From contig NJBI01000006.1 of assembly GCA_005222975.1 (NCBI GenBank), forward strand, positions 38,698-102,697: a DNA stretch of 64,000 nucleotides, given 5' to 3'. Position numbers and translations under genes: made by a program. Positions 19,412 through 28,992 of the stretch are shown piece by piece. The DNA comes from Promethearchaeota archaeon Loki_b31. Lineage in GTDB: Archaea > Asgardarchaeota > Lokiarchaeia > Sigyniarchaeales > SOKP01. The notes beneath the pieces were generated by a model. It did no database searches, was not told the origin of the DNA, and worked only from the letters and a program-made list of their open reading frames with translations. The number at the start of each line of letters is the position of its first letter. Position 1 is the first letter of the stretch.

Positions 19412-21319
19412 TTAATCCATCGAATTCTCCTTGTCAAAATACACTTCGTAAAACAATTCTTTTTCACCCACTTCAGGTGGATTAATTTTAGTATACCCTC
19501 CTTTTCGGATAATTTGGACTGTGCTTTTATTTTGAATGTGAATGCTGCCATAAAATCCTTTTATCCCTTTTTCTTTCGCGATGATAATTAAATGGCGATA
19601 GAGAAAGGAACCTATGCCTCTTCCTCTATAATCTTCTCTTACTACAAAACTATATTCTGCTAAATTCATGGCTGGATTTAAATAATAAGTAGCGTTTCCT
19701 ATCATGTCTTCGTTTCCGATCTCTCCCACATACGCCCCTATAGAAAATACCTTATTATAATCGATATTAACTTCACATTGCGTCTTAGAATGTGTGAATT
19801 CCTTCCTAACTTCAAAAAAACGTAAATATCTATCTCTCTCGTTTAAGGAATAATAAAGTTCTTTTAATAAAGGCTCGTCAGTGGTTCTAACTGGTCTAAC
19901 TACGATTTTTTCGTTATCTCTTGCGGTGTATATAGTTTCGTATATAGAAGGATAAATACATATTTTTCCTTGCTCGTCGCAAGGTAGAATTTGATCCGAA
20001 TAAATGTAATTTAACTTTTTCGCGTGTTCTAACAACTGTTCTCTAAATTTAGGGTGAGCTACGCAAATTAATTCAATAACTCGCTCTCTAATTGTCTTAC
20101 CGTGTACATAAGCAACGCCCCATTCGGTAACTACATAATGAATGTCTGCTCGAGATAAAATTACACCAGCACCTTCATCTAAATGAGGTACTATATTTGA
20201 AACTGTATCATTTTTTCTTGTCGACGAGAGCACAACAATCGGTTTTCCACCTTTAGAAAAAGCAGCCCCCCTCATGAAATCTACCGTATCCCCAATCCCA
20301 GAATAAAAGTTATACCCTTTAGTTGAAGTATTAACTTGCCCCGTTAAATCAATTTGCAACGCTTGGTTTATAGAAACCATTTTTTTATTCATTCCAATGT
20401 ATTTTGGATTACATACATAGTCACTAGGATAAAACTCAATATACGGGTTATTATTTACGAAGTCATATAATTTTTTAGTACCTAACGCGAAACTTGTTAT
20501 AATCTTTTCAGGGTGAAAATTCTTCTTTCTACAAGTTAGAACTGCGTTTTCTATCAAGGGAATTATATTATCAGTAATATAATGGCTATGCATGCCTAAA
20601 TCTTTTTTATTCATTAAATGTTTTAAGCAGGCGTTCGGTAAATAACCGTTACCAATATGAATTGTCGATTTATTTTCAATTAAATTTGCCACATTCTTTC
20701 CAATTTTTCCCGAAACATCAATTTTTTCTTTAAATTGGAACTCTAACAGTGGCGCATCGTTGTAAACGAAATAATCGATGTCTTTCATATGAATAAAGCT
20801 ATTACCCAAGGTTCGGGGCATTTGAGGGTTAATTTCTGCTATTGTTAGATAAGCAGCTTGGGCTATGGGTTTTGCTACATCAATGTTAATCCCAAACGAA
20901 CAAAAACCGTAACGATCTGGTGGTGTGACTTGAATAAGAGCAACATCGCAATTTTTACGCCCTGAAAGAAATAAAGAAGGAATTTCGCTTGCTAATATTG
21001 GTGTATAGTCAGCTTGCCCTTTATTTATCTCCTCTCGTAGGGTTTTACCTATGAAAAAAGCGTTATGTCTAAAAAGATCTTCCGCTTTATCTTTAAAGTA
21101 TTTTTCAGGACCAATCGTAAGAAAATGTATAATCTCCGTATCAATTAAGCTTTCAGAAGATTTAATTAATTCAGCAGTAAGCGCTTGAGGCTCCGAACAC
21201 GCAGAACCTATGAATACGCGATTCCCAAGAATAATCTTCTTTATGGCTCCTTTTGCAGTAATTTCTTTATCTTTCCATTTTTCCCGCCATTCCCCGTCTA
21301 ACGAATCAATTTGGTCCAT
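19412..21319 (-). CDS. Acetyl-CoA hydrolase/transferase-like protein fused to C-terminal GNAT domain
   Basis: CoA-transferase family sequence (GSACSEPQALT; GGKPIVVLSSTRKNDTVSNIVPHLDEGAGVILSRADIHYVVTEWGVAYVHGKTIRER) followed by a GNAT motif (YRGRGIGSFLYRHLI). Confidence 0.9.
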   Translation of the reverse strand: MDQIDSLDGEWREKWKDKEITAKGAIKKIILGNRVFIGSACSEPQALTAELIKSSESLIDTEIIHFLTIGPEKYFKDKAEDLFRHNAFFIGKTLREEINKGQADYTPILASEIPSLFLSGRKNCDVALIQVTPPDRYGFCSFGINIDVAKPIAQAAYLTIAEINPQMPRTLGNSFIHMKDIDYFVYNDAPLLEFQFKEKIDVSGKIGKNVANLIENKSTIHIGNGYLPNACLKHLMNKKDLGMHSHYITDNIIPLIENAVLTCRKKNFHPEKIITSFALGTKKLYDFVNNNPYIEFYPSDYVCNPKYIGMNKKMVSINQALQIDLTGQVNTSTKGYNFYSGIGDTVDFMRGAAFSKGGKPIVVLSSTRKNDTVSNIVPHLDEGAGVILSRADIHYVVTEWGVAYVHGKTIRERVIELICVAHPKFREQLLEHAKKLNYIYSDQILPCDEQGKICIYPSIYETIYTARDNEKIVVRPVRTTDEPLLKELYYSLNERDRYLRFFEVRKEFTHSKTQCEVNIDYNKVFSIGAYVGEIGNEDMIGNATYYLNPAMNLAEYSFVVREDYRGRGIGSFLYRHLIIIAKEKGIKGFYGSIHIQNKSTVQIIRKGGYTKINPPEVGEKELFYEVYFDKENSMD

Positions 21320-21510
21320 TTTAAGATTCTTATTTTATTTTATTTTAATTTTTCCTTTATTTTTAAAAAATAGTTAGGTCGTATATCTTTAATATTTTTA
21401 CTTTAATCACTTAAAATTTTTGAAATTAAAAATATACCTTTCAGCTATTCTTATAACTTTCTTCCACCAAAAATAGTAATTTAGTAATTTATTTATTTTC
21501 TAAATTCTTA

Positions 21511-21735
21511 ATGATCAATATGTCAAAATGTCCGTATTGTAATGTAGAAATCCATTTAGAAGATTTTTTCGATGTTATTGAGAAAGAGACTAAAAAAGGA
21601 ATAATTAAAAAAAGAATCGGAGCCTTTAAAGGAGAAAGAATAAATGTTGGAATTGGTTTTAATAGGGTAAGAATATGGGTTTGTCCATCGTGCGATAAGA
21701 TTTTAGGTTTTTCAGAATCTGCTTATAAAAGTTAA
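21511..21735 (+). CDS. Small zinc-ribbon protein
   Basis: CPYC...CPSC motif pairs in a 74-aa ORF. Confidence 0.7.
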   Translation: MINMSKCPYCNVEIHLEDFFDVIEKETKKGIIKKRIGAFKGERINVGIGFNRVRIWVCPSCDKILGFSESAYKS

Positions 21736-22008
21736 TGGTTCCATTTCTAAGATTTTTTATTTTAATAATTTTTTTGAACATTGTGTTTATTGAATCGTAT
21801 ACCCATAGTACCCTTTTTATATTATTTATAAATAAAATCTTTAAAAATAATATCACATATTATCTTCTTGAATCAATACTGTCCATTTAATCCAAAAAGT
21901 TTAAATGTGATAAGATTGAAAAAAAACCTTTAAAATTCTTAAAGAATTTAAAAAACCAAGAAAATCTAACTATACAATTAAATTAGTTATTCAAATTAGT
22001 GAAATATT

Positions 22009-23991
22009 ATGTCAGAAAAAGACACAAAAATGGAAAGTGTACTCACTGAAAATCGGATATTTAATCCCGTAGAACTCAATCCCGACTATGTGAAATCTGG
22101 AATGTCAATGGAAGAATACCAGAAGTTATATAAACGATCCATCGGAGATATGGAAGGGTTCTGGGACGAACAAGCTAAATCAATCGATTGGTTTAAACCC
22201 TACGATAAAGTATGGGAAAAAACTGATCTATTCCCTGGAAAATGGTTTGTTGGCGGAAAACTTAATGTAGCCTACAATTGTCTTGACAGACATGTGAAAG
22301 CAGGCAATGGAGATCGAGTCGCTATTATATGGGAGGCAGACGAACCCGGTCAAGTGAGAAAATTTACATATACCGAGCTTTTAAAAGAAGTAAGTAAAGT
22401 AGCTAACGGTATGAGAGATTTAGGACTGAAAAAGGGCGATAGAGTAACAATTTGGTTACCAATGATTCCCGAATTAGCGATAATAATGCTAGCTTGTGCC
22501 CGAATCGGTGTAATTCATTCCATAGTATTCGGTGGATTCTCGAAAGAAGCTGTGAAAGATAGAGTGAAAGATTCTGATTCGCGACTATTATTTACGAGCG
22601 ACGAAACTTTACGCGCTGGTAAAATCTACCCAAAAATGGCTGATGTCGTTAAAATTATTGATGATCTACCTACAATCGAACATGTTATTGTCGTTAAGCG
22701 TACAGGAAACGAAATCCCTCACACAGATAAAGACATATGGTATGACGAATTTATCGGTGGAATGAACGACGAGTGTGAACCCGAAGAGATGGACTCCGAA
22801 GATACACTATTTTTACTCTATACAAGCGGAACCACAGGAAAACCAAAAGGCGTTAAACACACAACAGCCGGATATATCTTATATACATCGATCACTCACA
22901 GAGTTGTATTCAACTACAAGGAAGGCGAAGTTTGGTATTGTACCGCAGACATAGGTTGGATAACGGGTCATAGTTATATCGTATATGGGCCTTTAGCGAA
23001 TGGAGCAACTACTTTAATGTTTGAAAGCGTTCCAACATATCCAGATGTAGATCGTTTTTGGGACATTGTAGAACGCCATAAAGTTAACCAATTTTATACA
23101 GCTCCAACTGCAATACGCGCTCTAATGAGACACGGTGATGAACCAGTAAATAAACACGATCTAAGTTCATTAAAAGTCCTGGGTACTGTTGGAGAACCAA
23201 TAAATCCTGAAGCATGGACATGGTATCATAGAGTTGTTGGTAAAGAGAAATGTCCTATAGTTGATACTTACTGGCAAACTGAAACCGGTGGGTTTATTAT
23301 GACCCCAATTGCTACAGCAACACCCACAAAACCTGGGTCTTGTTGCATGCCTTTTTTCGGCATCAAACCAGTTATTTTTGACTTAGAAGGTGATGAAATC
23401 ACCGAACCAAACGAAGGCGGTTACTTTGCAATTCAAACACCCTGGCCGGGAATGTTACGCGATGTTTGGGGTGATACAGAGAGATTTAAATCGACTTATC
23501 TCGAAAAATATCCAGGACATTATTACACTGGTGATGGAGCACGAACAGATGAAGATGGCTATTATTGGATCCTTGGGCGATTGGACGATGTTATTAAGGT
23601 ATCCGGACACCGCATAGGAACAATGGAAGTAGAATCTGCTATAGTGAGTCATCCAAAAGTAGCGGAAGCTGCCGTAGCACCCTTTCCGCATAAAATAAAA
23701 GGGCAAGCTATTTGGGCGTTCGTGACATTAATGGGTGGCATTGAAAAATCAGCGAAATTATCGAAAGAGATTCGTATGCATGTTAGACAAGAGATTGGTC
23801 CAGTATTTCAACCGGATGTAATTCAATTTGCTGATGCCTTGCCTAAAACGCGAAGTGGTAAGATTATGCGCAGAATTCTTAAAGCTATAGCTTCGGGCAC
23901 AGAAATAGGTAATGTTACCACATTAGCCGATCCTTCCGTCGTTGATGTATTGCTTGAAGAGCGGAAGAAAATGGATGTCGAAGTAGGTTAA
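22009..23991 (+). CDS. acs: Acetyl-CoA synthetase (AMP-forming)
   Basis: YTSGTTGKPKG, VFGGFSKEAV, DTYWQTETGG, RSGKIMRR motifs; full length. Confidence 0.96.
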   Translation: MSEKDTKMESVLTENRIFNPVELNPDYVKSGMSMEEYQKLYKRSIGDMEGFWDEQAKSIDWFKPYDKVWEKTDLFPGKWFVGGKLNVAYNCLDRHVKAGNGDRVAIIWEADEPGQVRKFTYTELLKEVSKVANGMRDLGLKKGDRVTIWLPMIPELAIIMLACARIGVIHSIVFGGFSKEAVKDRVKDSDSRLLFTSDETLRAGKIYPKMADVVKIIDDLPTIEHVIVVKRTGNEIPHTDKDIWYDEFIGGMNDECEPEEMDSEDTLFLLYTSGTTGKPKGVKHTTAGYILYTSITHRVVFNYKEGEVWYCTADIGWITGHSYIVYGPLANGATTLMFESVPTYPDVDRFWDIVERHKVNQFYTAPTAIRALMRHGDEPVNKHDLSSLKVLGTVGEPINPEAWTWYHRVVGKEKCPIVDTYWQTETGGFIMTPIATATPTKPGSCCMPFFGIKPVIFDLEGDEITEPNEGGYFAIQTPWPGMLRDVWGDTERFKSTYLEKYPGHYYTGDGARTDEDGYYWILGRLDDVIKVSGHRIGTMEVESAIVSHPKVAEAAVAPFPHKIKGQAIWAFVTLMGGIEKSAKLSKEIRMHVRQEIGPVFQPDVIQFADALPKTRSGKIMRRILKAIASGTEIGNVTTLADPSVVDVLLEERKKMDVEVG

Positions 23992-24110
23992 ATCATTTTT
24001 TTTTATTTCTTTTTATATTTATTACCTTACAATTTATTTATATCATTGTTCGAATATAAGATAACCAATATTTAAATGATCATATGTATATATATATCTA
24101 GTGAGTAAAA

Positions 24111-24344
24111 ATGCCATCACGATCAATTTCAATAAAGGAAGAAATCTATAATCAACTTGACAAATATCGATTAAAGAATGAAAGCTTCTCAGAGGCGATA
24201 AAAAGATTACTAGAATCTAACGCTGATATTCTAGATTTAGCTGGGGCTTGGAAAAAAATCAATGATGTGGAGCCTGCATTGGCTATAGTTGAAAAAATCG
24301 TAAAAAAAATACATGAAGAAGAAATTGATATTAAATTGATATAA
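24111..24344 (+). CDS. VapB-like antitoxin
   Basis: SRSISIKEEIYNQLDKYRLKNESFSEAIKRLL, immediately upstream of a PIN-domain gene. Confidence 0.82.
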   Translation: MPSRSISIKEEIYNQLDKYRLKNESFSEAIKRLLESNADILDLAGAWKKINDVEPALAIVEKIVKKIHEEEIDIKLI

Positions 24345-24345
24345 A

Positions 24346-24777
24346 ATGGCTGTTTTAATAGACACTAACATCATTATTGGTTTCTTGAAAGAAGATGCAT
24401 TAATTGTTGAAAAAATACGAGAATATATAAAAAACAAAATTCCTATTTTTACATCTACAATTTCTATTTATGAGATCTATACAGGAATTGTTGCTAATCT
24501 ATACCTAAAAGGGGGTAGACCATCCAAGGTTCCAGAATTATTAGTTGCTTATGATAAATTCCTTTTAAAGTGTGGAATTCTTAACTTTACAAGAGAATCT
24601 GCTGAAAAAGCAGCAGATATTTATGCGCAATCACAAGGAAAGGGAATCACTATTAAAGAAAAGGATTGTCAAATTGCTGGAATTGCGTTAGCTCATGGAA
24701 TTACAGAAGTCTATACTCAAGACGTACAAGATTTTTCAAGGATATTTGATATAGTTGGATTGAAATACATCGGATAA
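24346..24777 (+). CDS. VapC-like PIN-domain toxin
   Basis: VLIDTNIIIGFLK, IYEIYTG, KEKDCQIAGIAL, conserved acidic PIN residues; 1-bp gap to antitoxin. Confidence 0.87.
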   Translation: MAVLIDTNIIIGFLKEDALIVEKIREYIKNKIPIFTSTISIYEIYTGIVANLYLKGGRPSKVPELLVAYDKFLLKCGILNFTRESAEKAADIYAQSQGKGITIKEKDCQIAGIALAHGITEVYTQDVQDFSRIFDIVGLKYIG

Positions 24778-24875
24778 AAACCCGTTGAAACTTCTTTATC
24801 TAATCCTTTATTCCGAAGAATTAAGTCAACTTAAATTAATTTCTTATACTTTAGATAAACTTTCGTTTTTTTATA

Positions 24876-25030
24876 TTATTCCTTTTCCCATTTTTGGCGT
24901 TCGGATAGTACTTTAAAGATGTCAATATCCTTGTATATAATTCCTTCTTTTTTGGCTGGAAGCGCATGTTTAATTCGTTCTTTTTCGGGGGTCTTAATCA
25001 ATGAAACACCGAATTTTGTTACAAATTTTT
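24876..25030 (-). pseudogene. Gene remnant, about 50 codons open with no start codon
   Basis: Minus strand reads KFVTKFGVSLIKTPEKERIKHALPAKKEGIIYKDIDIFKVLSERQKWEKE* directly after an in-frame stop; protein-like composition in an otherwise empty spacer. Confidence 0.4.
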
Positions 25031-25285
25031 AGAAAATAACCCAACTAATGTTAAAAAGAGTAATTTTTGCGAATAAATTTTTAATCCTTTAGGAGACAAT
25101 CTTATTCTCCATAGGAAAAAAAAATTAACAATTTTTGTGTAGTTTTAAAAAACCCTTTTAAGAGGGTTAAACAAAGCGTTTATTGGGCTTTTTAAGTTAT
25201 TACTCATTTTACTATTAGACTGAGAAGTTATTTCATTTAGTGTAAGTTTATTTGTCAAGTATAAAGCTAGTAGAGGTTAACTTTT

Positions 25286-27064
25286 TTGAATTTAGAGAGA
25301 AAGAAGTACAAAAGTTATAAAACTTGGCTCCTTCACCATCTTTACAAAAATAAATTCTTGATATTGTTTGTTATAATAGGTATTATAATTGTTACTTTTA
25401 CAAGAACTCTAATACCTATAATTATTGGCGAGATAGTAGATGACGCCTTAATTGCTCTTGATTACGATAAATTCATAACGCTCCTTATTATGGGGTTAGC
25501 AATTTATCTTATCCGTAATGTTATGGATTATGGAACGATGATGACTGGCCACTATCTTGGTTTGAAAACCGAGCAAAATATGAGGCAAGAGTTTTTTGAG
25601 ACTATCCAGCATAAACCTTTAAGATATCACGATAACGCTAAAGCTGGGGATTTGCAGGCTCTAGCAACCAATGATGTGCGTATAATCAATACGATGATTT
25701 CCCACGGAAGTTTTTTTTTCTATCCATTCTTTCAAGTGGCAATAACTTTGCTCCTCCTTATTACTACAATAGATATAAGATTAGCTTTAGCATGTATTCC
25801 TTTTGTTTTTTTTTATATTTACTTTATTTTGTATTATCGCAGAAAAATTGCGCCGTTTGCCGCTAAAAGGTTAAGAAAACATTCAAATTTAGCAGTTGTA
25901 TTACAAGATAGTATAACAGGTGCCTCTGTAGTCAGATCTTTTGCTGCGGAAGGTTTAGAACGAAAAAAGTTTAAGAAAGCAGTAAACGCTTTTAGAGATA
26001 ACTCCATCGGAGAATATAAAGTACAAGCAAAATATTTTCCTATGTTAGTTCTATACATAACCATTGGAATTACACTTATTTTTAGCCTTGTATTTGTATT
26101 CCAGAATTCATTAACCATTGGAGAATTAGCCGCTACGAATCTACTTTTGATAACTCTTGTAGATCCAACTAACCTTATTTGGTGGGCTACTAATGATATG
26201 ATGAGTGGGTTTGCGGCTTGTTCACGCTTGTTCACAGCATTATCCAACGATTATAACGAGGATCAACGAATTAAGAACCAACCGTGGCCGAAGGAGTTCA
26301 AAGGAAAAATAGAATTTAGAGATGTAACTTTTGCATATGAAAATGGAGAAAAAAACCGACCTCCTGTCCTGAAAAATCTCAATTTCACTATCGAACCAAA
26401 CCAAAAAGTCGCTCTAGTTGGCCCCACAGGGTGTGGCAAAACAACTATCGCAAAATTACTGCTCCTCCTTTATGAACCCCAACAAGGGACCATTTTATTG
26501 GATGGAAAAAACATTCAGGATTATCCCCTTGAAGAATTAAGAAGAAAAATGGGCTATATAGAGCAAGACATCTACTTGTTTTCGCAAACTATACTTGAAA
26601 ATATCGCTTTTGGAAACCAAAATGCTATACACAACGAAATAATTAACGTAGCAAAACTTGCCCAAGTTGATGATTTTGTGCAAAATTTCACGGACGGATA
26701 CAATACAGTTGTAGGTGAAAGAGGAACGCGGCTCTCTGGAGGAGAGAAACAGCGGGTGGCTATTGCTCGAGCTTTTCTAACTAATCCTGCCATTCTAATA
26801 CTTGACGATTCTGTTTCTGCGATTGATAGTGAAACGGAGGAGAAGATTGGGCGAGCGATGGAAAATATAATAAAGAATAGAACTACTCTAATAATAACTC
26901 ATCGCCTTCATACCATACGGACATCTGATAAAATTTTAGTGCTCAAGCACGGAAGAATTGTAGCGGAAGGAAATCACTCAGAATTATTTCAAGCATCTGA
27001 AGATTACAGGCGAATTTTTGGGAAACGAGTGTCTTTATCAGATTTTAAAACGAATAATGCTTAA
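25286..27064 (+). CDS. ABC exporter half-transporter (TMD-NBD), TTG start
   Basis: GPTGCGKTTIAK Walker A, LSGGEKQRVAIARA signature, ILILDDSVSAID Walker B, ITHRL. Confidence 0.95.
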   Translation: MNLERKKYKSYKTWLLHHLYKNKFLILFVIIGIIIVTFTRTLIPIIIGEIVDDALIALDYDKFITLLIMGLAIYLIRNVMDYGTMMTGHYLGLKTEQNMRQEFFETIQHKPLRYHDNAKAGDLQALATNDVRIINTMISHGSFFFYPFFQVAITLLLLITTIDIRLALACIPFVFFYIYFILYYRRKIAPFAAKRLRKHSNLAVVLQDSITGASVVRSFAAEGLERKKFKKAVNAFRDNSIGEYKVQAKYFPMLVLYITIGITLIFSLVFVFQNSLTIGELAATNLLLITLVDPTNLIWWATNDMMSGFAACSRLFTALSNDYNEDQRIKNQPWPKEFKGKIEFRDVTFAYENGEKNRPPVLKNLNFTIEPNQKVALVGPTGCGKTTIAKLLLLLYEPQQGTILLDGKNIQDYPLEELRRKMGYIEQDIYLFSQTILENIAFGNQNAIHNEIINVAKLAQVDDFVQNFTDGYNTVVGERGTRLSGGEKQRVAIARAFLTNPAILILDDSVSAIDSETEEKIGRAMENIIKNRTTLIITHRLHTIRTSDKILVLKHGRIVAEGNHSELFQASEDYRRIFGKRVSLSDFKTNNA

Positions 27065-27076
27065 AGAGGTATCATA

Positions 27077-28897
27077 ATGGGACTCTATGCTGGAATGATG
27101 AACGAGGAACAGAAACGAGAATATTCCGATCGTGAACTACTAGTCAGGTTTGTTAGGAGAGTTGCACCGTTTAGGAAAAGCATAGTTCTAATCTCATTGC
27201 TTATCTTCATTACTGCAATAGCTGAAACTGTAAATCCTCTTTTAATTGGAATTGCAATTGACGAACTTTCTAGTATTAACAGTAATCCTCTGATTTTATT
27301 GGGAGTAGGGGGGCTGTACTTTATTCTTTCTATTCTACTTTGGATAATGTTTTTCTTACGGCGTAAAGAAATAGGAAAGTTTGTTCCTTTTTTTTTGGAA
27401 AAGCTCCGAATGGATACTTTTGATAAATTACAAGAGCAAGACATGAGCTTTTTCGATAAGCATCTGAGCGGTAAACTAAATACCAGAGTATCTAACGATG
27501 CCTTAGATTTGGGGAATACAACGCTCCTATTAGTGGATACTCTCGGTAACTTTCTTATAAGTGTATTGACCTTTGGAATGCTTCTATGGCTAAACCTGAC
27601 ATTAGCTCTCATAACATTAATAGCTATTCCTTTCATTTTTTTATTAGTTCTGTCGCTTAGGCGGTTAGTTAGGATTGTTAGTAGAGCTTACAGAAAAGCA
27701 ATTGGTAGTGTAAATGCTGCTATGGTTGAATCAATAGGGGGTATACATGTATCTAAAAGCTATGGACAGGAATCTACTGTTTCTAGGCAATTTCAAGAAA
27801 TTAACAAGCAATATTTTAAAGCAGGGTTTAGATTAACGTCCGTAACTCATATGTGGAGACCTCTGCTTGAAACCATTGCTTCTATTATGCTTATTATCAT
27901 CATTTTTTTTGGAGGTCAATTTGTCTTTCAAGGTATAACTAATCCCGGAACAATTTTTATGTTTGTTCTTTATATTCAGAAATTTTTCCGCCCTATAATG
28001 GTACTCTCCGTATTTTTCCCTCAACTTAGCTCAGGAATGGCAGCATATGAGCGAATACTAGATATCCTTGATTCTGAGCCAAATATAAGACAAAATCCAA
28101 ACGCAATTGATATCGATACTTTGGAAGGAGAAATTATTTTCAAAGATATCGACTTCTGCTATAGAGAAGGTGAATGGGTATTCAAAGGATTAAATCTGCA
28201 TATAAAAAAGGGAGAAAAAATAGCTATTGTGGGCCACACAGGGGCTGGGAAAACTTCATTGGTATCACTTTTAGCTCGATATTATGAGTTTCAAGGGGGA
28301 TCAATTGAAATTGATGGAATTGACATTAGGGACATGTCTTTAAACTCTTATAGAAGAAATCTAGGCAATGTACAGCAAGAAGTTTTTTTGTTTTCAGGTA
28401 CTATAGAAGAAAATATTCGATATGGCAGACAAGAAGCTTCAGAAGAAGATCTCTGGAACGCAATTAACACTGTGCACCTCGAAGAACTAATTGAATACCT
28501 ACCGGAAGGGTTGCAAACACAGATCGGTGAGAGGGGAAAAGGACTGTCGGCAGGCCAACAGCAACTAGTTAGCTTTGCTCGAGCAATATTAACTGATCCG
28601 CGGATTCTTATTCTTGACGAAGCCACATCGAGCGTTGATGCATATACTGAAGCAATTATTCAAGAAGCTCTTGAAGTTCTATTAGCAGATCGTACTTCAA
28701 TTGTTATTGCACATAGGCTCTCAACTATCGTGAATGCTGATCGAATAATTGTGATGGATAACGGGCAAATCGTTGAAGAGGGGACCCATCGTTCTTTGCT
28801 CGCACAAAGAGGAAAGTACGCTAATTTGTATAAAAAATATTTTGAGCATCAATGTTTCGATTGGCACCCGTCTCAAGTTTCTCAAGATATTGATTGA
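27077..28897 (+). CDS. ABC exporter half-transporter (TMD-NBD), probable partner of upstream gene
   Basis: GHTGAGKTSLV, LSAGQQQLVSFARA, ILILDEATSSVDAYTE, IAHRLST. Confidence 0.95.
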   Translation: MGLYAGMMNEEQKREYSDRELLVRFVRRVAPFRKSIVLISLLIFITAIAETVNPLLIGIAIDELSSINSNPLILLGVGGLYFILSILLWIMFFLRRKEIGKFVPFFLEKLRMDTFDKLQEQDMSFFDKHLSGKLNTRVSNDALDLGNTTLLLVDTLGNFLISVLTFGMLLWLNLTLALITLIAIPFIFLLVLSLRRLVRIVSRAYRKAIGSVNAAMVESIGGIHVSKSYGQESTVSRQFQEINKQYFKAGFRLTSVTHMWRPLLETIASIMLIIIIFFGGQFVFQGITNPGTIFMFVLYIQKFFRPIMVLSVFFPQLSSGMAAYERILDILDSEPNIRQNPNAIDIDTLEGEIIFKDIDFCYREGEWVFKGLNLHIKKGEKIAIVGHTGAGKTSLVSLLARYYEFQGGSIEIDGIDIRDMSLNSYRRNLGNVQQEVFLFSGTIEENIRYGRQEASEEDLWNAINTVHLEELIEYLPEGLQTQIGERGKGLSAGQQQLVSFARAILTDPRILILDEATSSVDAYTEAIIQEALEVLLADRTSIVIAHRLSTIVNADRIIVMDNGQIVEEGTHRSLLAQRGKYANLYKKYFEHQCFDWHPSQVSQDID

Positions 28898-28992
28898 TCA
28901 AATTAAGTTTAAGGAAATAGTCATCGATTTCAAAACTCTTTAAACCAAAAATAGCTTTCTCTATATAAGATCATAATAAAGAGAAAATATAT

